From Gnetum montanum (lineage: Eukaryota; Streptophyta; Gnetopsida; Gnetales; Gnetaceae): a stretch of DNA of 64,000 nucleotides. The stretch's first letter is position 1; the number at the start of each line of letters is the position of its first letter. The stretch lies in contig MNCI01004047.1 of the NCBI GenBank assembly GCA_015680685.1, forward strand, positions 167,915-231,914, given 5' to 3'. The notes beneath the pieces were generated by a model, which did no database searches, was not told where the DNA came from, and saw only the letters and a program-made list of their open reading frames with translations. This document shows, one piece after another, positions 57,601-64,000 of this stretch. The position numbers and the translations under genes are program-made.

Positions 57601-58222
57601 TACAATGCCTTTGCAATCATCGGGTGCCTTGAACCACCACCATTACAGTCACCCGGCCTGTTCAATCGAGTGCCTCCGTTGCTGGATGGAACCTCCATTC
57701 CATTAGCCAAACCTTCACCAGAATTTGACCCTACGCCAGGCTCTACTTCCTCCTCCATTGCTCCTTGCTTGCTAAATAAATGTCAACATTTTGGCCGAAT
57801 ACATTATGCATGTTTATTAAGGTGGAATAATTCATTGTGTTATATTATTTGAAGTTGTTTATCTTTTTCCATCTGCTCTTATTCTAATGTTTATGTTTTC
57901 TATGCTGTAACTACCTGTGGGTAAGTTCATTAAGAGTTTGAATTTTGAACTATCCATTCCTGCAGTTAGTTTTCATTACGTTAATTTTCAAAAGTTAATA
58001 CACGTCTTATGTTGGTGGTTTATTTCATGTCTTGATATTTTCGAATGGCTTGATGTGGTGACTATCCAGAGTTAACCTACTATTCTAATTTGCAAATTTA
58101 CTTCTTGTTAGGGTTCACATGGTGACTTGAATCCAGAGCAACGTCAAATTTTGGTGGCTGAGTTTTATCTTCGCCACAAAAAGAATACGAGCAGTATTTT
58201 GGATCACATCATTGAGAATTAG
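33375..58222 (+). CDS. SpoU/TrmH-family RNA 2'-O-ribose methyltransferase, six exons, probably organellar
   Basis: Joined coding exons 33375-33612, 35979-36501, 36816-36954, 38058-38119, 51169-51307 and 58112-58222 give 403 residues with matching phases at every junction. The N-terminal 80 residues are Cys/Arg/Ser-rich with few acids, as in an organelle transit peptide (inferred). The SpoU domain holds motif 1 (DFGNVSAVFRTADALGF, residues 226-242, with the conserved Asn and Arg), motif 2 (IAIVLGNELMGIS, residues 312-324) and motif 3 (IPMTGMVDSFNVSVAAGIF, residues 337-355). In this family these form the knotted SAM site. The protein should methylate a ribose 2'-hydroxyl in tRNA or rRNA; the target is unknown. 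The start is the first ATG after an in-frame stop at 33348. The gene spans 24.8 kb because transposons fill introns 4 and 5. Confidence 0.88.
33613..35978 (+). other. Intron 1 of the methyltransferase gene
   Basis: The intron is 2.4 kb, AT-rich, GT...AG bounded. Apart from the possible exon at 35374-35499 I recognise nothing in it. Confidence 0.7.
35374..35499 (+). other. Possible extra 126-bp symmetric exon in intron 1
   Basis: An acceptor (cctaatattcag|TT) and a strong donor (GCCG|GTGAGG) bound 42 codons without a stop. They begin and end in the phase needed between exons 1 and 2. The encoded piece includes SKEWKKLWDGMNLYLKNLAK. A CTAAT branch-like word lies just upstream of the acceptor. 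It could be a real exon, an alternative exon, or chance. I know no homolog of this segment. Confidence 0.4.
35979..36501 (+). CDS. Methyltransferase exon 2 (linker and SpoU motif 1)
   Basis: The acceptor is caatgtag|AT and the donor AAAAAG|GTTTGG, phase 1 to phase 2. It encodes residues 81-253 with parts of the split codons at each end. The end carries YSICLVVEGLTDFGNVSAVF followed by RTADALGFQSVHVI, the first conserved block of the SpoU fold. Confidence 0.9.
36816..36954 (+). CDS. Methyltransferase exon 3
   Basis: The acceptor is ttttaccag|A and the donor GCT|GTAAGT. The 139 bp encode KQNRNVSMGSEKWLDIELWE and then RSRGYRIAVTHVAKDA, the middle of the SpoU domain. The conserved NRxVSMGxEKWLD stretch is typical of the plant members of this family. 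Confidence 0.92.
38058..38119 (+). CDS. Methyltransferase exon 4 (start of motif 2)
   Basis: The acceptor is ttttgcag|GTT and the donor CTCAT|GTGAGA. The 62 bp encode VPIHNLRWTCPIAIVLGNEL plus two bases of a Met codon. The GNE of motif 2 lies at the exon end and its GIS continues in exon 5, 13 kb away. Confidence 0.92.
38359..38661 (+). repeat. 5' LTR of copia element E
   Basis: The 303-bp LTR runs TGTTAAAG...ACTTCACA and is followed directly by the primer site. The words gtacaaactcatcattatgc, tttccaccgtca and caaacttcaca recur in the 3' LTR. Confidence 0.88.
38662..38672 (+). other. Primer binding site of copia element E (initiator-Met type)
   Basis: TGGTACCAGAG differs by one base from TGGTATCAGAG, the common copia site complementary to initiator tRNA-Met. 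Confidence 0.85.
38720..39420 (+). pseudogene. copia gag relic (element E)
   Basis: The frame at 38587-38877 includes VLKASNYHIWKLQMRFLLQG, the typical copia gag start. The region to 39230 continues in other frames with WARSQAQNAQVLDETI-like sequence. Near 39310-39345 CRECQGIFIFVKK followed by a shifted HDTDHCYD represents a damaged zinc knuckle. Several stops interrupt it. Confidence 0.8.
39580..40151 (+). pseudogene. copia protease and GAG-pre-integrase (element E)
   Basis: VYIDSGASHHFT at about 39588-39623 is the aspartic protease active site with intact D-S-G. After a stop, the frame at 39657-40151 runs through the protease end into LRKWHLRLGYVNIKALKKMH and then VLHCLSCKFGKMHF, the GAG-pre-integrase His/Cys region. 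Confidence 0.85.
40152..40905 (+). pseudogene. copia integrase core (element E)
   Basis: Translation in mixed frames gives RIHLDVCGVF, EKYFVIFIDDFS and VAERKNKSITEMIKCMLNDA, the integrase core around the catalytic region. The frames at 40524-40903 give the end of integrase (an RSGYLLGYS-like stretch in the frame at 40661). Stops and indels are frequent. Confidence 0.8.
41010..42660 (+). pseudogene. copia reverse transcriptase and RNase H (element E)
   Basis: The region includes YQLDVKSAFLNGGLQEEIFM, then RLKKFVYGLKRAPCE, then LLYVDDIVITRG at about 41727-41760, the catalytic YVDD of reverse transcriptase. RNase H follows with LEGYIDVDYGGDTLSQCSTI, then ALSSIESKYKAA and HERTKHIEI. At least seven stops or frameshifts are present. 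The ORF ends close to the 3' LTR at 42698. Confidence 0.87.
42698..42856 (+). repeat. 3' LTR of copia element E, part 1
   Basis: It begins TATTAAAGATATTAC, matching the 5' LTR start TGTTAAAGATATCAC, and runs to the LINE insertion. Its last 16 bases are the LINE target duplication. Confidence 0.85.
42857..44925 (-). mobile_element. 5'-truncated LINE inserted in the copia E 3' LTR
   Basis: The target duplication ATTTTTCATTTATTTG (42841-42856 and 44926-44941) flanks a 2069-bp insertion. On the plus strand it starts with a T run, which is a poly(A) tail on the minus strand. The right end, which is the LINE's truncated 5' side, encodes WLIENNALPIWALLQRHGLN, then CPLCNDRPETIIHLVF, the zinc-binding domain at the ORF2 C-terminus. 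The rest (43000-44700) has minus-strand open frames such as 43704-44015 and 44106-44408 that I cannot assign. Confidence 0.87.
44700..44925 (-). pseudogene. LINE ORF2 zf-RVT domain
   Basis: KVFLWLIENNALPIW...LQRHG, then CPLCNDRPETIIHL is the pattern of the plant zf-RVT domain, with both cysteines of C-x2-C and the His of the third ligand. A stop follows LVF. The LINE lacks reverse transcriptase because it was truncated at integration. Confidence 0.8.
44942..45035 (+). repeat. 3' LTR of copia element E, part 2
   Basis: It continues the LTR after the LINE (taatgtttgttaaacaattt ... aatgctttgcgtatctta) up to the hAT-like insertion. Confidence 0.85.
45036..45697. mobile_element. hAT-like non-autonomous DNA transposon (662 bp) in the copia E 3' LTR
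   Basis: An 8-bp target duplication, GTATCTTA, is present at 45028-45035 and 45698-45705. The ends are CAATGATT and AATCATTG, an 8-bp perfect inverted pair that continues only weakly inside. An 8-bp duplication with C-A-x-x-G ends is characteristic of the hAT superfamily. No transposase is encoded. The copy interrupts an LTR whose continuity is restored exactly across it. Confidence 0.8.
45706..45803 (+). repeat. 3' LTR of copia element E, part 3
   Basis: aatatcaaggttgtgatgtt ... catacaaacttcaca matches the end of the 5' LTR at 38565-38661. Confidence 0.87.
46525..49178. repeat. Unassigned repeat block with a 724-bp tandem duplication
   Basis: The segment 47758-48481 is repeated at 48482-49180, both containing agcatcaaacctc, cttgacaagcta, tacacaacacaatgatat-like, and ggcttaccatgtaggtgtag-like words. 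Diverged open frames exist on both strands: plus 47928-48212; minus 48006-48254, a Cys/His-rich stretch around FLCSKPLPTIHHSPYHCVGL. The left part (46525-47130) resembles plant LINE 3' ends in style (ttcttagggaaaagg ... gggaaaactcccgtcc). I cannot name the element. Confidence 0.55.
49180..50099 (+). pseudogene. copia reverse transcriptase end and RNase H (element F)
   Basis: The frame at 49366-49860 reads HQFNMASTKLVSTSLASHFK, then VSPYQSAVGIFF, then WILHYLKGTQSQCVCFGISN and GYVDVDNGGNLDKRKFKSGY, then VVALSSTKSQYVASSEACKE. The frame at 49872-50099 continues ICCDNKSAIFLSKNTIYHAK and NVRYHFIRQGIE to the end. Only a stop and a small frame change separate the two. This is the cleanest coding relic in the intron. 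Confidence 0.9.
50145..50578 (+). repeat. 3' LTR of copia element F
   Basis: The 434-bp LTR has perfect 7-bp inverted ends TGTTGTG and CACAACA. It contains a short tccc-rich region and gaggctgaaggctatttaaa, a TATA-like part typical of copia LTRs. Confidence 0.85.
51169..51307 (+). CDS. Methyltransferase exon 5 (motifs 2 and 3)
   Basis: The acceptor is tgtatcag|GGGC and the donor GTTTTG|GTAAGT. It encodes GISSEALELADMKCSIPM, then TGMVDSFNVSVAAGIFMH. A tempting acceptor at 51143 (tttttgcag) would give the wrong frame, so the one at 51168 is chosen. Confidence 0.9.
52816..53900 (-). pseudogene. LINE ORF2 C-terminal region and zf-RVT (intron 5)
   Basis: The minus frames around 53880-53950 give NFLWIGPKDTKRYHLVS-like and QAKGYGVMACK-like segments. 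These resemble the part after reverse transcriptase in plant L1 elements. The frame at 52816-53058 is the tail. Many stops are present. Confidence 0.55.
53950..55200 (-). pseudogene. LINE reverse transcriptase (intron 5)
   Basis: Reading leftward: FNNGTFLKPRSTTILFCFLR (a GxxP..xNxTxIxLIPK-type block), NQVGFIPSQSIIDAIISAPK, then GLIQGDPISPYFFAFVVDNV, the reverse transcriptase QGDPxSPxLF block. An FLFQKLSFHSRNQEVKDALN-like stretch follows. The FADD active site is not intact. Confidence 0.82.
55560..56221 (-). pseudogene. LINE endonuclease (intron 5)
   Basis: The start reads MIILS-NC.ELWGPEKSQYL, the usual ORF2 start, with a stop in place of the Trp. It continues in shifted frames through a KNRFFLGITGG-like segment. 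Near 55685-55936 it reaches INGGWILMGGWNMIGSAKEC, which matches the endonuclease GDFN motif with Trp for Phe. The copy is inactive. Confidence 0.78.
56230..57790 (-). pseudogene. LINE ORF1 relic (intron 5)
   Basis: The frame at 56832-57170 has LGLPLKYWLERVLHSVSSIF, then LPGSVACICVRMLEGTGVAS, then CDNYPNVCRIYMQKDHILTN, a DUF4283-like RNA-binding region followed by a Cys/His knuckle. Upstream fragments to 57790 (FNSRAPSLKDMQSWVAKAW and an acidic, Gly-rich start) extend it. Downstream, 56450-56791 is a Lys/Gln-rich tail. Confidence 0.75.
58112..58222 (+). CDS. Methyltransferase exon 6 (C-terminus)
   Basis: The acceptor is cttcttgttag|GGT. It encodes GSHGDLNPEQRQILVAEFYL, then RHKKNTSSILDHIIEN and a TAG stop at 58220-58222. 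The GSHGDL start and the LAEFYLRH-like helix are the usual tail of the plant family members. Confidence 0.92.
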   Translation, partial: GSHGDLNPEQRQILVAEFYLRHKKNTSSILDHIIEN

Positions 58223-58640
58223 GAGCATACAACATCTCCTTGTAGGTTATGTAGCTGTTGATGCCTAAATTTTGGACACGCCAATACCTTTGAAAATTGG
58301 TTTTAGGAGACTATTGCCTAGGGTGCCTCCCCTATGGGTATAGAAACCCGAGAATAGTCCCAGTTGGAAAGGGCTATGAGATAAAAATAATAATAATAAT
58401 ATTGAAAACTTAAATAATTTGCGCAATTTTAAAAGAGTACAATAAATAATCCAAAATAAAATGCAAATTTTCCTCAGTATTATGGATGCTATCGTAATGC
58501 TGCTTGTACCCACCCACCCACCAATGGAAGGAAAGATGGATCTCATGTATATCACGTGGACCAAGGGAGAAATGTGACTATTACTGTCACCTTTCGTTTT
58601 TACATCTCTATGCATAGGAGTGAGAGAAAAGAAAACGTAG
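58223..58640. other. Predicted 3' UTR and flanking DNA of the methyltransferase gene
   Basis: AATAAA words occur at 58441-58446 and in the following bases and could serve as poly(A) signals. A minus-strand open frame at 58265-58654 (129 codons) exists. I find no family resemblance in it and do not call it a gene. Confidence 0.35.
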
Positions 58641-59095
58641 AACTTGTCCGCCACCTTGAATAGAGAAGATAAACCAAAAATACGAGGCAGGAGGAAGAAA
58701 CAGAAAGGAACAGTCCAACACGTGCATAAAGCAAGCTACGTTAATCTCAACAGAAATAAACGAAGAAAGGAACTTTTGAATACAACATGCAGAAACATAA
58801 AGATAACGTAAAAATGGAGGGAGAGGCAGGAATCACTGAGGAACAGACAAGAATAAATGAAAAAGAAGAAAACCGACATTAAAAACTCAGAGGCACAAGA
58901 ATAAAAATAAATACTGGTAAAAGGAAAAGCGAAAACCGATATGAAACGCTAAAGAAGTTTAGATGTTGAAAGCAATAAAACGTTCAGAGAAAATAAAAAA
59001 GGATACGAAGCAGGAAAAACAAAGGAAGATAAACACACAAAAGAAAACATCAAGACACGATGTGGAAAGATACTGTAAAAAAAAAAGTACGCCAA
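58640..59095. other. Purine-rich stretch
   Basis: On the plus strand the DNA is dominated by A and G (for example gaggcaggaggaagaaacag and agaagaaaaccgac) for about 450 bp. A GC-richer segment at 59095-59350 follows. No gene is recognised. Confidence 0.6.
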
Positions 59096-59379
59096 AAGCC
59101 ATGGTTTCTGAAGCGTGCAGACACGTCTACTGTTGCGTGCCGCCTCATTGTGTTATGTTGCACTGCCATGTGATGTGGACGCACACATCTCGGTGGGACT
59201 GGACTGGACTGGCCACGGTTTTGATTGTGGAGGACGGACTGACCGCCGACACCAAAGTTATTCCACCGCCTGCAGATCTGCCCAAGTCCTGAGCCTAAGA
59301 TGCACAGCTACTGCTTCATTTCTCTGCTTATTCTTTCATTTCTCCGCCTTGCCTTTAANTGATATATCTGGTTCGAAAA

Positions 59380-60559
59380 CACTTTTATATAACATAATAC
59401 ATTGATCATATAAATTCTGGAACTGTGCAGATAACCTTAACCTTAATGAATATAATATTATAACGTTAGAAACTCATAAATTTAATGGTTTTTTGGTATG
59501 TTTATAATTATTACGGTTTGCTATGGTTTTCCCCCTTTTTAAATTTTATTGTTGAACAAAAAAAATCTAATAAAGCGCCATCTCAAAGTGCATATAACTA
59601 ACTTTGAAGATATTAAAACTTTTTTAGTTATGTAGCAATGAAGTTATAATGATTGAAGTAACTTTTAATTATATAAAAATGTCAATTAAAGTTGCAAATT
59701 TAAGTTGAACTATTTTCAGGTCTATACTCTTTTTAGGAACACATCTTTAAAATTAAAAATTGTATTTGTTCATGGACTAGAAAAGATTTATTTGCCAAAT
59801 AGTACATCTATCTCATGAAAAATAAATATAGACTCAACAAAGTGGCTAAGCACTCCTAAATGTAGTATTATACTTTGATTGTAGGTATTTAGTTAAAAGA
59901 TAATTAAGAAAAATATATTGCTCATCCTCAAGTACTCATGACTAATATAATCTAAATGTGCACTCTTCTCTAGGTAGGTTAATTGATCTTCTAGTTTTTA
60001 GTCTAAGTTGAGGTGAACTCAAACAAAGCTTATTGATTAAGTTGCAAGATCTAAGTAGGATTCTAGTTGTAAGATAGCAAACTTCTAAATCTAATTGATT
60101 ACCTCTAATATGCTCGATGTAAAATTTTTATTGCCTTCCACATTTGACCATAACTATTCTAATATTTAACTAATTTGTGTGTATGGTTAGGATTATCTTA
60201 CACTACCTTCAATGAGATACTTCATGTCTTTAGCCATTGTACCCCATGGAAATACCATCCTTGATCTTTTGTTTCCTCAAGAATTATTTTGGAATATATA
60301 GTTGTTGATTATGGCCCATGCCTAGCATGGGTGAGGTTGGCCTCAACAGTAGCATTTGCAACTGTTTTCTTTAAATATTATAGTTTGTTAAATTTACAGA
60401 ATGCAGTTAGTGAGATGTCAGGTATAATTTTTACTTATTAAGCCATTAAGACTTACCGGCTTAAATTGGTTCATAAAATAATGAAACTGGAATTGAATGT
60501 ATTTATTTGTTTTACTGAGACCCTTTTCAGTCTATTTGAGCATGTCAGTTTCAAAATTT
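59380..60559. other. AT-rich DNA without recognised features
   Basis: I see no coding sequence, LTR ends or repeats here. Confidence 0.5.
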
Positions 60560-60680
60560 GTTTTACATAACTTGTCCATAATTCATCATTGTTCACTTGC
60601 TGGAATCGAACCTGTGACCTGAGGTTTGCATGTCAAGACTCTTGCCTCTAGAGAGAATACACAGTTTCAGGATTTGAAGC
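60560..60680 (-). repeat. Possible tRNA-derived SINE (B-box match)
   Basis: On the minus strand GGTTCGATTCC (60602-60612) matches the RNA polymerase III B box (GGTTCGANNCC). It is preceded by gacatgcaaacctcaggtca, a context like that of plant tRNA-derived SINEs. An A box is not clear and ends were not found, so a decayed tRNA-like sequence is an alternative. Confidence 0.4.
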
Positions 60681-61511
60681 TGGGTTTAACTGAGTTATAA
60701 AAATTATTCAAAAAATTAAGAAAAAACTAAATGCAATTCATATGCATGAAACGCATAAGAACAGGGAAAATAACAGCTACTTTGTAAGACTAAATTGGTG
60801 ATGTTCAGTCTAAATTGTGCAGAACGTCAAAAGGATTTCTCATATATCAATTCTCAGCATCGAAGAGGCATACCATGAATATCCCGTTAATAGTATCAAA
60901 CCTACTGCAGTAGCTTGTTTACTGATATCAGAAAAATGTAAACCTGAATATTGATGAGTGGATTACATATAAGAAGACAAGTTATGGTATGAGAGGCAGT
61001 TTAAGCTGGAAAGCTTTATCAAGCTTTCAGTATAATTTATTTGTCTTGAGGGGCCATTATGTACATCTGTTTCTTTATTTGCATTAGAATGCTTTCATGA
61101 CAGACAACATCAATGTACTTTATTGATAGAATCCTGGAAAATACTTTTGCACGACACAAAACATCTATTATATCATTCATTCTTTATATGGAAAATCGAT
61201 GAAGTATGATACTTCAATTCAAAGCCTTTTTTCAGTCTAGATGAAAGGGACTAAGCGATCTGCCGAAGCTGTGAATATCTAAAAACATCAGGGGAGCGTT
61301 TCGTATGTACCTGCTCATGAATACATTTCTTAAGTACAAGAATTGCCGTTACAGCAGCAGAAGGTAATATGTAAACCATTGGTCAACAAATTACTTGTTT
61401 GTTAAATTCTTGCTTCTGAAATGAAGCTGTTCTGTCTTTTCATTTGGTATAATAGCCCTTGGAATAAAATCAATTTTACGCTGAATCTCGATCGTAGGGT
61501 ATATTCTAATG
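60681..61511. other. AT-rich DNA without recognised features
   Basis: I see no gene, LTR or clear repeat in this stretch. Confidence 0.5.
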
Positions 61512-61745
61512 GTTACTAACCTGACAATTGTATTAGTGGTTTAAAGGGTCAACGAATGGTGTATTTGTTCTACAGTTTGACACTGAACTGTATTCCGAAT
61601 TCCATGTGTCACTGTATTCTTTACCTGCTTATGGTTACTAACCTGAGAATTGTATTAGTGGTTTAATGGGTCGACGAATGGTGTATTTGTTCTAAAGTTT
61701 GACACAACTTTATTCTGAATTCCATGTGTCATTTTATTCTTGACA
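61512..61745. repeat. Tandem duplication, about 122-bp period
   Basis: Two adjacent copies share ggttactaacctga, aattgtattagtggttta, cgaatggtgtatttgttct and gaattccatgtgtca with few differences. They look recent compared with other repeats in the window. Confidence 0.9.
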
Positions 61746-63168
61746 CATTAATTGTTTCCGTTGTTGCCACTAGCATTGAGTCACAACACTCTAGTCTAAA
61801 AAAATATGTAAATATTTTGGGGAATGCATGATGTACAACGTTTTATCCATCTATTTATTTCTATCCTTACAATCAAAATTACACAAGGACCTTTTTTAGT
61901 TTAAAGTGCAAATAAGAACAATATTGGCAACAAAGGTTTCATTTAAAGTGCACCTTTGCATGGAATATTGACGATGAGGGTGGTTGGTATAATGAATTTA
62001 AATGTAATGAAATCTATGGAAAAAAATTCCAAGCTTCTTAAAAAATGACTATTCAAAGGTTAATTATACATAACATTTAATTCACAAATGTATGTCATTG
62101 TAAGTTTTGAGATGTATTAGAGACAAATTCAATGTTGTATTAAATGTTGCATTCTCTTATAATTGTATGGGATGTTGTTTACAATATTTATCCTTTAATG
62201 ATTATAGGAGTTTATTTTAATAAAATATAGGAAATTTCCAGATTGGTGGGTAGTTGTAATGTTATTTTGACCCCAATCCATATATATCTTTAATTTTTAA
62301 AGTTGTTTTTTTTTGTCATTGGAGTTATATTGTATTATTTTTTAATAAACTTTGCCTCACTTATATCAAAGGTATCTCTTGAAAATTTGTATCATGGAAT
62401 CATCATAATTTTAGCAAGAATTTGACTACTTTATCATCAATTTATCAATCTTTCATTAATTCATTAGCATTCATCAATATCAATTATCATTTTTTACTCA
62501 ATCTTGGAAGTTAAACAAGAAAAATTGGGGACATTTACTATTTTGATCATATTTTAGTTATTTCAAAACATTTTTCAGTGATCTTAGATTTATCACAATG
62601 CTACAATAGCTAGCTATGAGTAGCTAAAGTTTTGGTTCAATATTTATTGTAGTTTGGGAGAATTTTGCTTTATAATTTGGTAGATTTTTTGAATTTTGAA
62701 TTTTTACTAGAATGGATCATTGTCAATGATTAGATCATTTCTCCCTTATTGCACAACATTTTGATGTGATATTAGATTTATTCGAAAGTTAATATATGTA
62801 GAAAGGCTTAGTTAAAATTCTAGCATCAGAAATGTAACAATTTTTGAATTATCATCTCTCAAAGGTGCACTTCTAGAATTGCTGCAATTCTTAATAAATT
62901 GGGTAGAACATAACATAACTTCCACTTTTGGATATCTTTTATAGTACTTGCATTTTCGAAATTGTAGAGAACTCCCTAAGCATTTTAAAAATACAAATTT
63001 TATTAGTTGATAATTTGTGAAGTTAAGATAACTAAGACATTATTCTGTTGCCTAAAATTCCTTCACTTGGTATTGGAGTGCCAGATTCACCTACAAAAAT
63101 AAGTACAAAAAATAACTAAATGCTTCATCATCTTTGATGACTCTTAAGATTTCAACCTATGGACAAGG
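61746..63168. other. AT-rich DNA before the copia gag relic
   Basis: No complete gene is seen. The last 100 bp may be the leader of the copia remnant that begins at 63169. Confidence 0.5.
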
Positions 63169-63632
63169 ATGATAAAAGGCCTCCTTAAACATGATAACTA
63201 TTGGGAAATAGTTGAAACAAGTTTCGAATTCATCTATGATTTTGAAAATTTTACTAGATTACAAATCAAAGAATATGAAAACAAAAAGAATAATAATTTG
63301 GCTCTCATGATGCTATTGGCTAGGGTCTCACAAGTTATTTTTGGCAAATATAGTCTTCATCCTATTGCTAGCAAAGTATGGGATAATCTCCAATTAGAAT
63401 AGAATGGAAGCTTGGAAAATCAATAATTGCACTAACTAATCTAGAAACAAAAATTTAATACCTTGGAAATTGAAAGAAATGAAGGTGTCGAAGACTTATT
63501 TATTAGAATGTATGACAACTTACAAATAATACATGAATATGGATGTGGACATATCAATAAGCAAAATTTTTAAAAACTTGTTTAAGCTTTCTACATAGAT
63601 CCAAGATTTGAAAACATGATAGAAAACATTAC
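63169..63632 (+). pseudogene. copia gag relic interrupted by a gypsy LTR
   Basis: The frame at 63169-63402 includes NYWEIVETSFEF, then NNLALMMLLARVSQVIFGKY, then SKVWDNLQLE, a UBN2-type copia gag. After stops, IERNEGVEDLFIRMYDNLQI (about 63463-63525) is the next conserved gag segment. The relic ends exactly where a TGATGAG LTR starts at 63633. Confidence 0.8.
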
Positions 63633-64000
63633 TGATGAGTGGCGAGGTACCCCTACACTTAGCCATACGAATACAAGCGTTACACGTGCGATCCGGTCGA
63701 ACTCTGTAGACTAAGTGCCTACATGCCTCATGGAACACTTAAGGTTAATCTTCGTTGTCTTCCCAGACTTACTTGTATTTGTCACAGTTGTATGGTTAAG
63801 TAAGTCTGAGGTATATGATTTTATGTCTTTTCGGTTTTTATCTCCTATGCTAATGAGGTGAAGGGTGAAGAAACTAATTAACTAACTTTAACTAACTAAC
63901 TAAGCCTTAATTAACCTAGCATCAGCATCCGTTCCCACTTACCGTTCACACCCTAAACCAATGCAACCTTGGTTACCAAACAATATTCGTTACTGGGATC
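63633..64000 (-). repeat. LTR of the TGATG...CATCA gypsy family, cut by the right window edge
   Basis: The segment begins TGATGAGTGGCGAGG and follows the element C LTR closely (gtcgaactctgtagactaag, gttcccacttaccgttcaca). It has the same orientation as all other LTRs of the family here. The rest of the element lies outside the window. Confidence 0.9.

Larger units (their letters stand above)
52690..57790 (-). mobile_element. Degenerate L1-type LINE in intron 5
   Basis: Reading leftward from 57790: ORF1 with a DUF4283-like start and a Cys-rich knuckle, then an endonuclease from 56221, then reverse transcriptase, then the zinc-binding domain near 53000. This is the full plant L1 order. Stops and frameshifts occur throughout. 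Poly(A) and target duplication were not found, so the ends are approximate. Confidence 0.82.
51308..58111 (+). other. Intron 5 of the methyltransferase gene, 6.8 kb
   Basis: The intron has GT...AG ends and is largely filled by an L1-type LINE on the opposite strand. The stretches 51308-52690 and 57860-58111 are AT-rich with nothing recognised. Confidence 0.85.

Noticed and set aside
58265-58654. 129-codon minus-strand open frame after the methyltransferase stop
   Set aside because: It is hydrophobic in AT-rich DNA, with no family resemblance, and overlaps the predicted 3' UTR. Chance is the simplest explanation.
58257-58790. Possible solo LTR starting TGTTGATGCC
   Set aside because: No convincing CA end or target duplication was found.
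59115-59405. Open frames in the GC-richer segment after the purine tract
   Set aside because: They are short and overlapping and run into an ambiguous base, with no motif. They could be a promoter region but nothing shows this.

Overview
The window is a stretch of plant nuclear genome, most likely from a large-genome gymnosperm such as a conifer. That assignment is inference. It rests on one split nuclear gene with a 13 kb intron and on dense, old, nested LTR retrotransposons and LINEs full of stop codons. There are no operons and no bacterial-type signals. Two ambiguous bases (near 16730 and 59360) are assembly gaps or uncalled positions.

1-6.7 kb: a degenerate Ty3/gypsy element (A) on the minus strand (RT at the left edge, then protease, gag, a tRNA-Asp-type primer site and a truncated LTR), a LINE zinc-finger relic on the plus strand, and an imperfect tandem duplication.

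6.67-31.43 kb: one nested transposon complex. A minus-strand Ty1/copia element (D; LTR ends TGTAA...TTACA, 5-bp duplication TGGAA on both sides) was broken twice by members of one gypsy family with LTRs of form TGATG...CATCA. Gypsy B (10466-21724, duplication CCAAT) sits between the copia protease and the GAG-pre-integrase region. Gypsy C (24212-31230, duplication CCCTC) sits inside the copia 5' LTR. B carries gag plus an extra coiled-coil ORF region. C carries only gag and protease. I saw no reverse transcriptase in either, so both look non-autonomous.

31.4-33.4 kb: intergenic DNA with several short tandem duplications, becoming CpG-richer toward a gene start.

33.4-58.2 kb: the only recognisable host gene. 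It encodes a SpoU/TrmH-type RNA 2'-O-ribose methyltransferase of about 403 residues in six coding exons on the plus strand, with matching splice phases. A possible extra symmetric exon lies in intron 1. Intron 4 (13 kb) holds a full-length copia element (E), whose 3' LTR was hit by a 5'-truncated LINE and by a short hAT-like element. It also holds a duplicated unassigned block and a truncated copia (F). Intron 5 (6.8 kb) holds a long degenerate L1-type LINE on the minus strand.

58.2-64 kb: downstream DNA with a purine-rich stretch, a possible tRNA-derived SINE, a tandem duplication, a copia gag relic, and another LTR of the TGATG...CATCA gypsy family cut by the window edge. All six LTRs of that family in the window point the same way.
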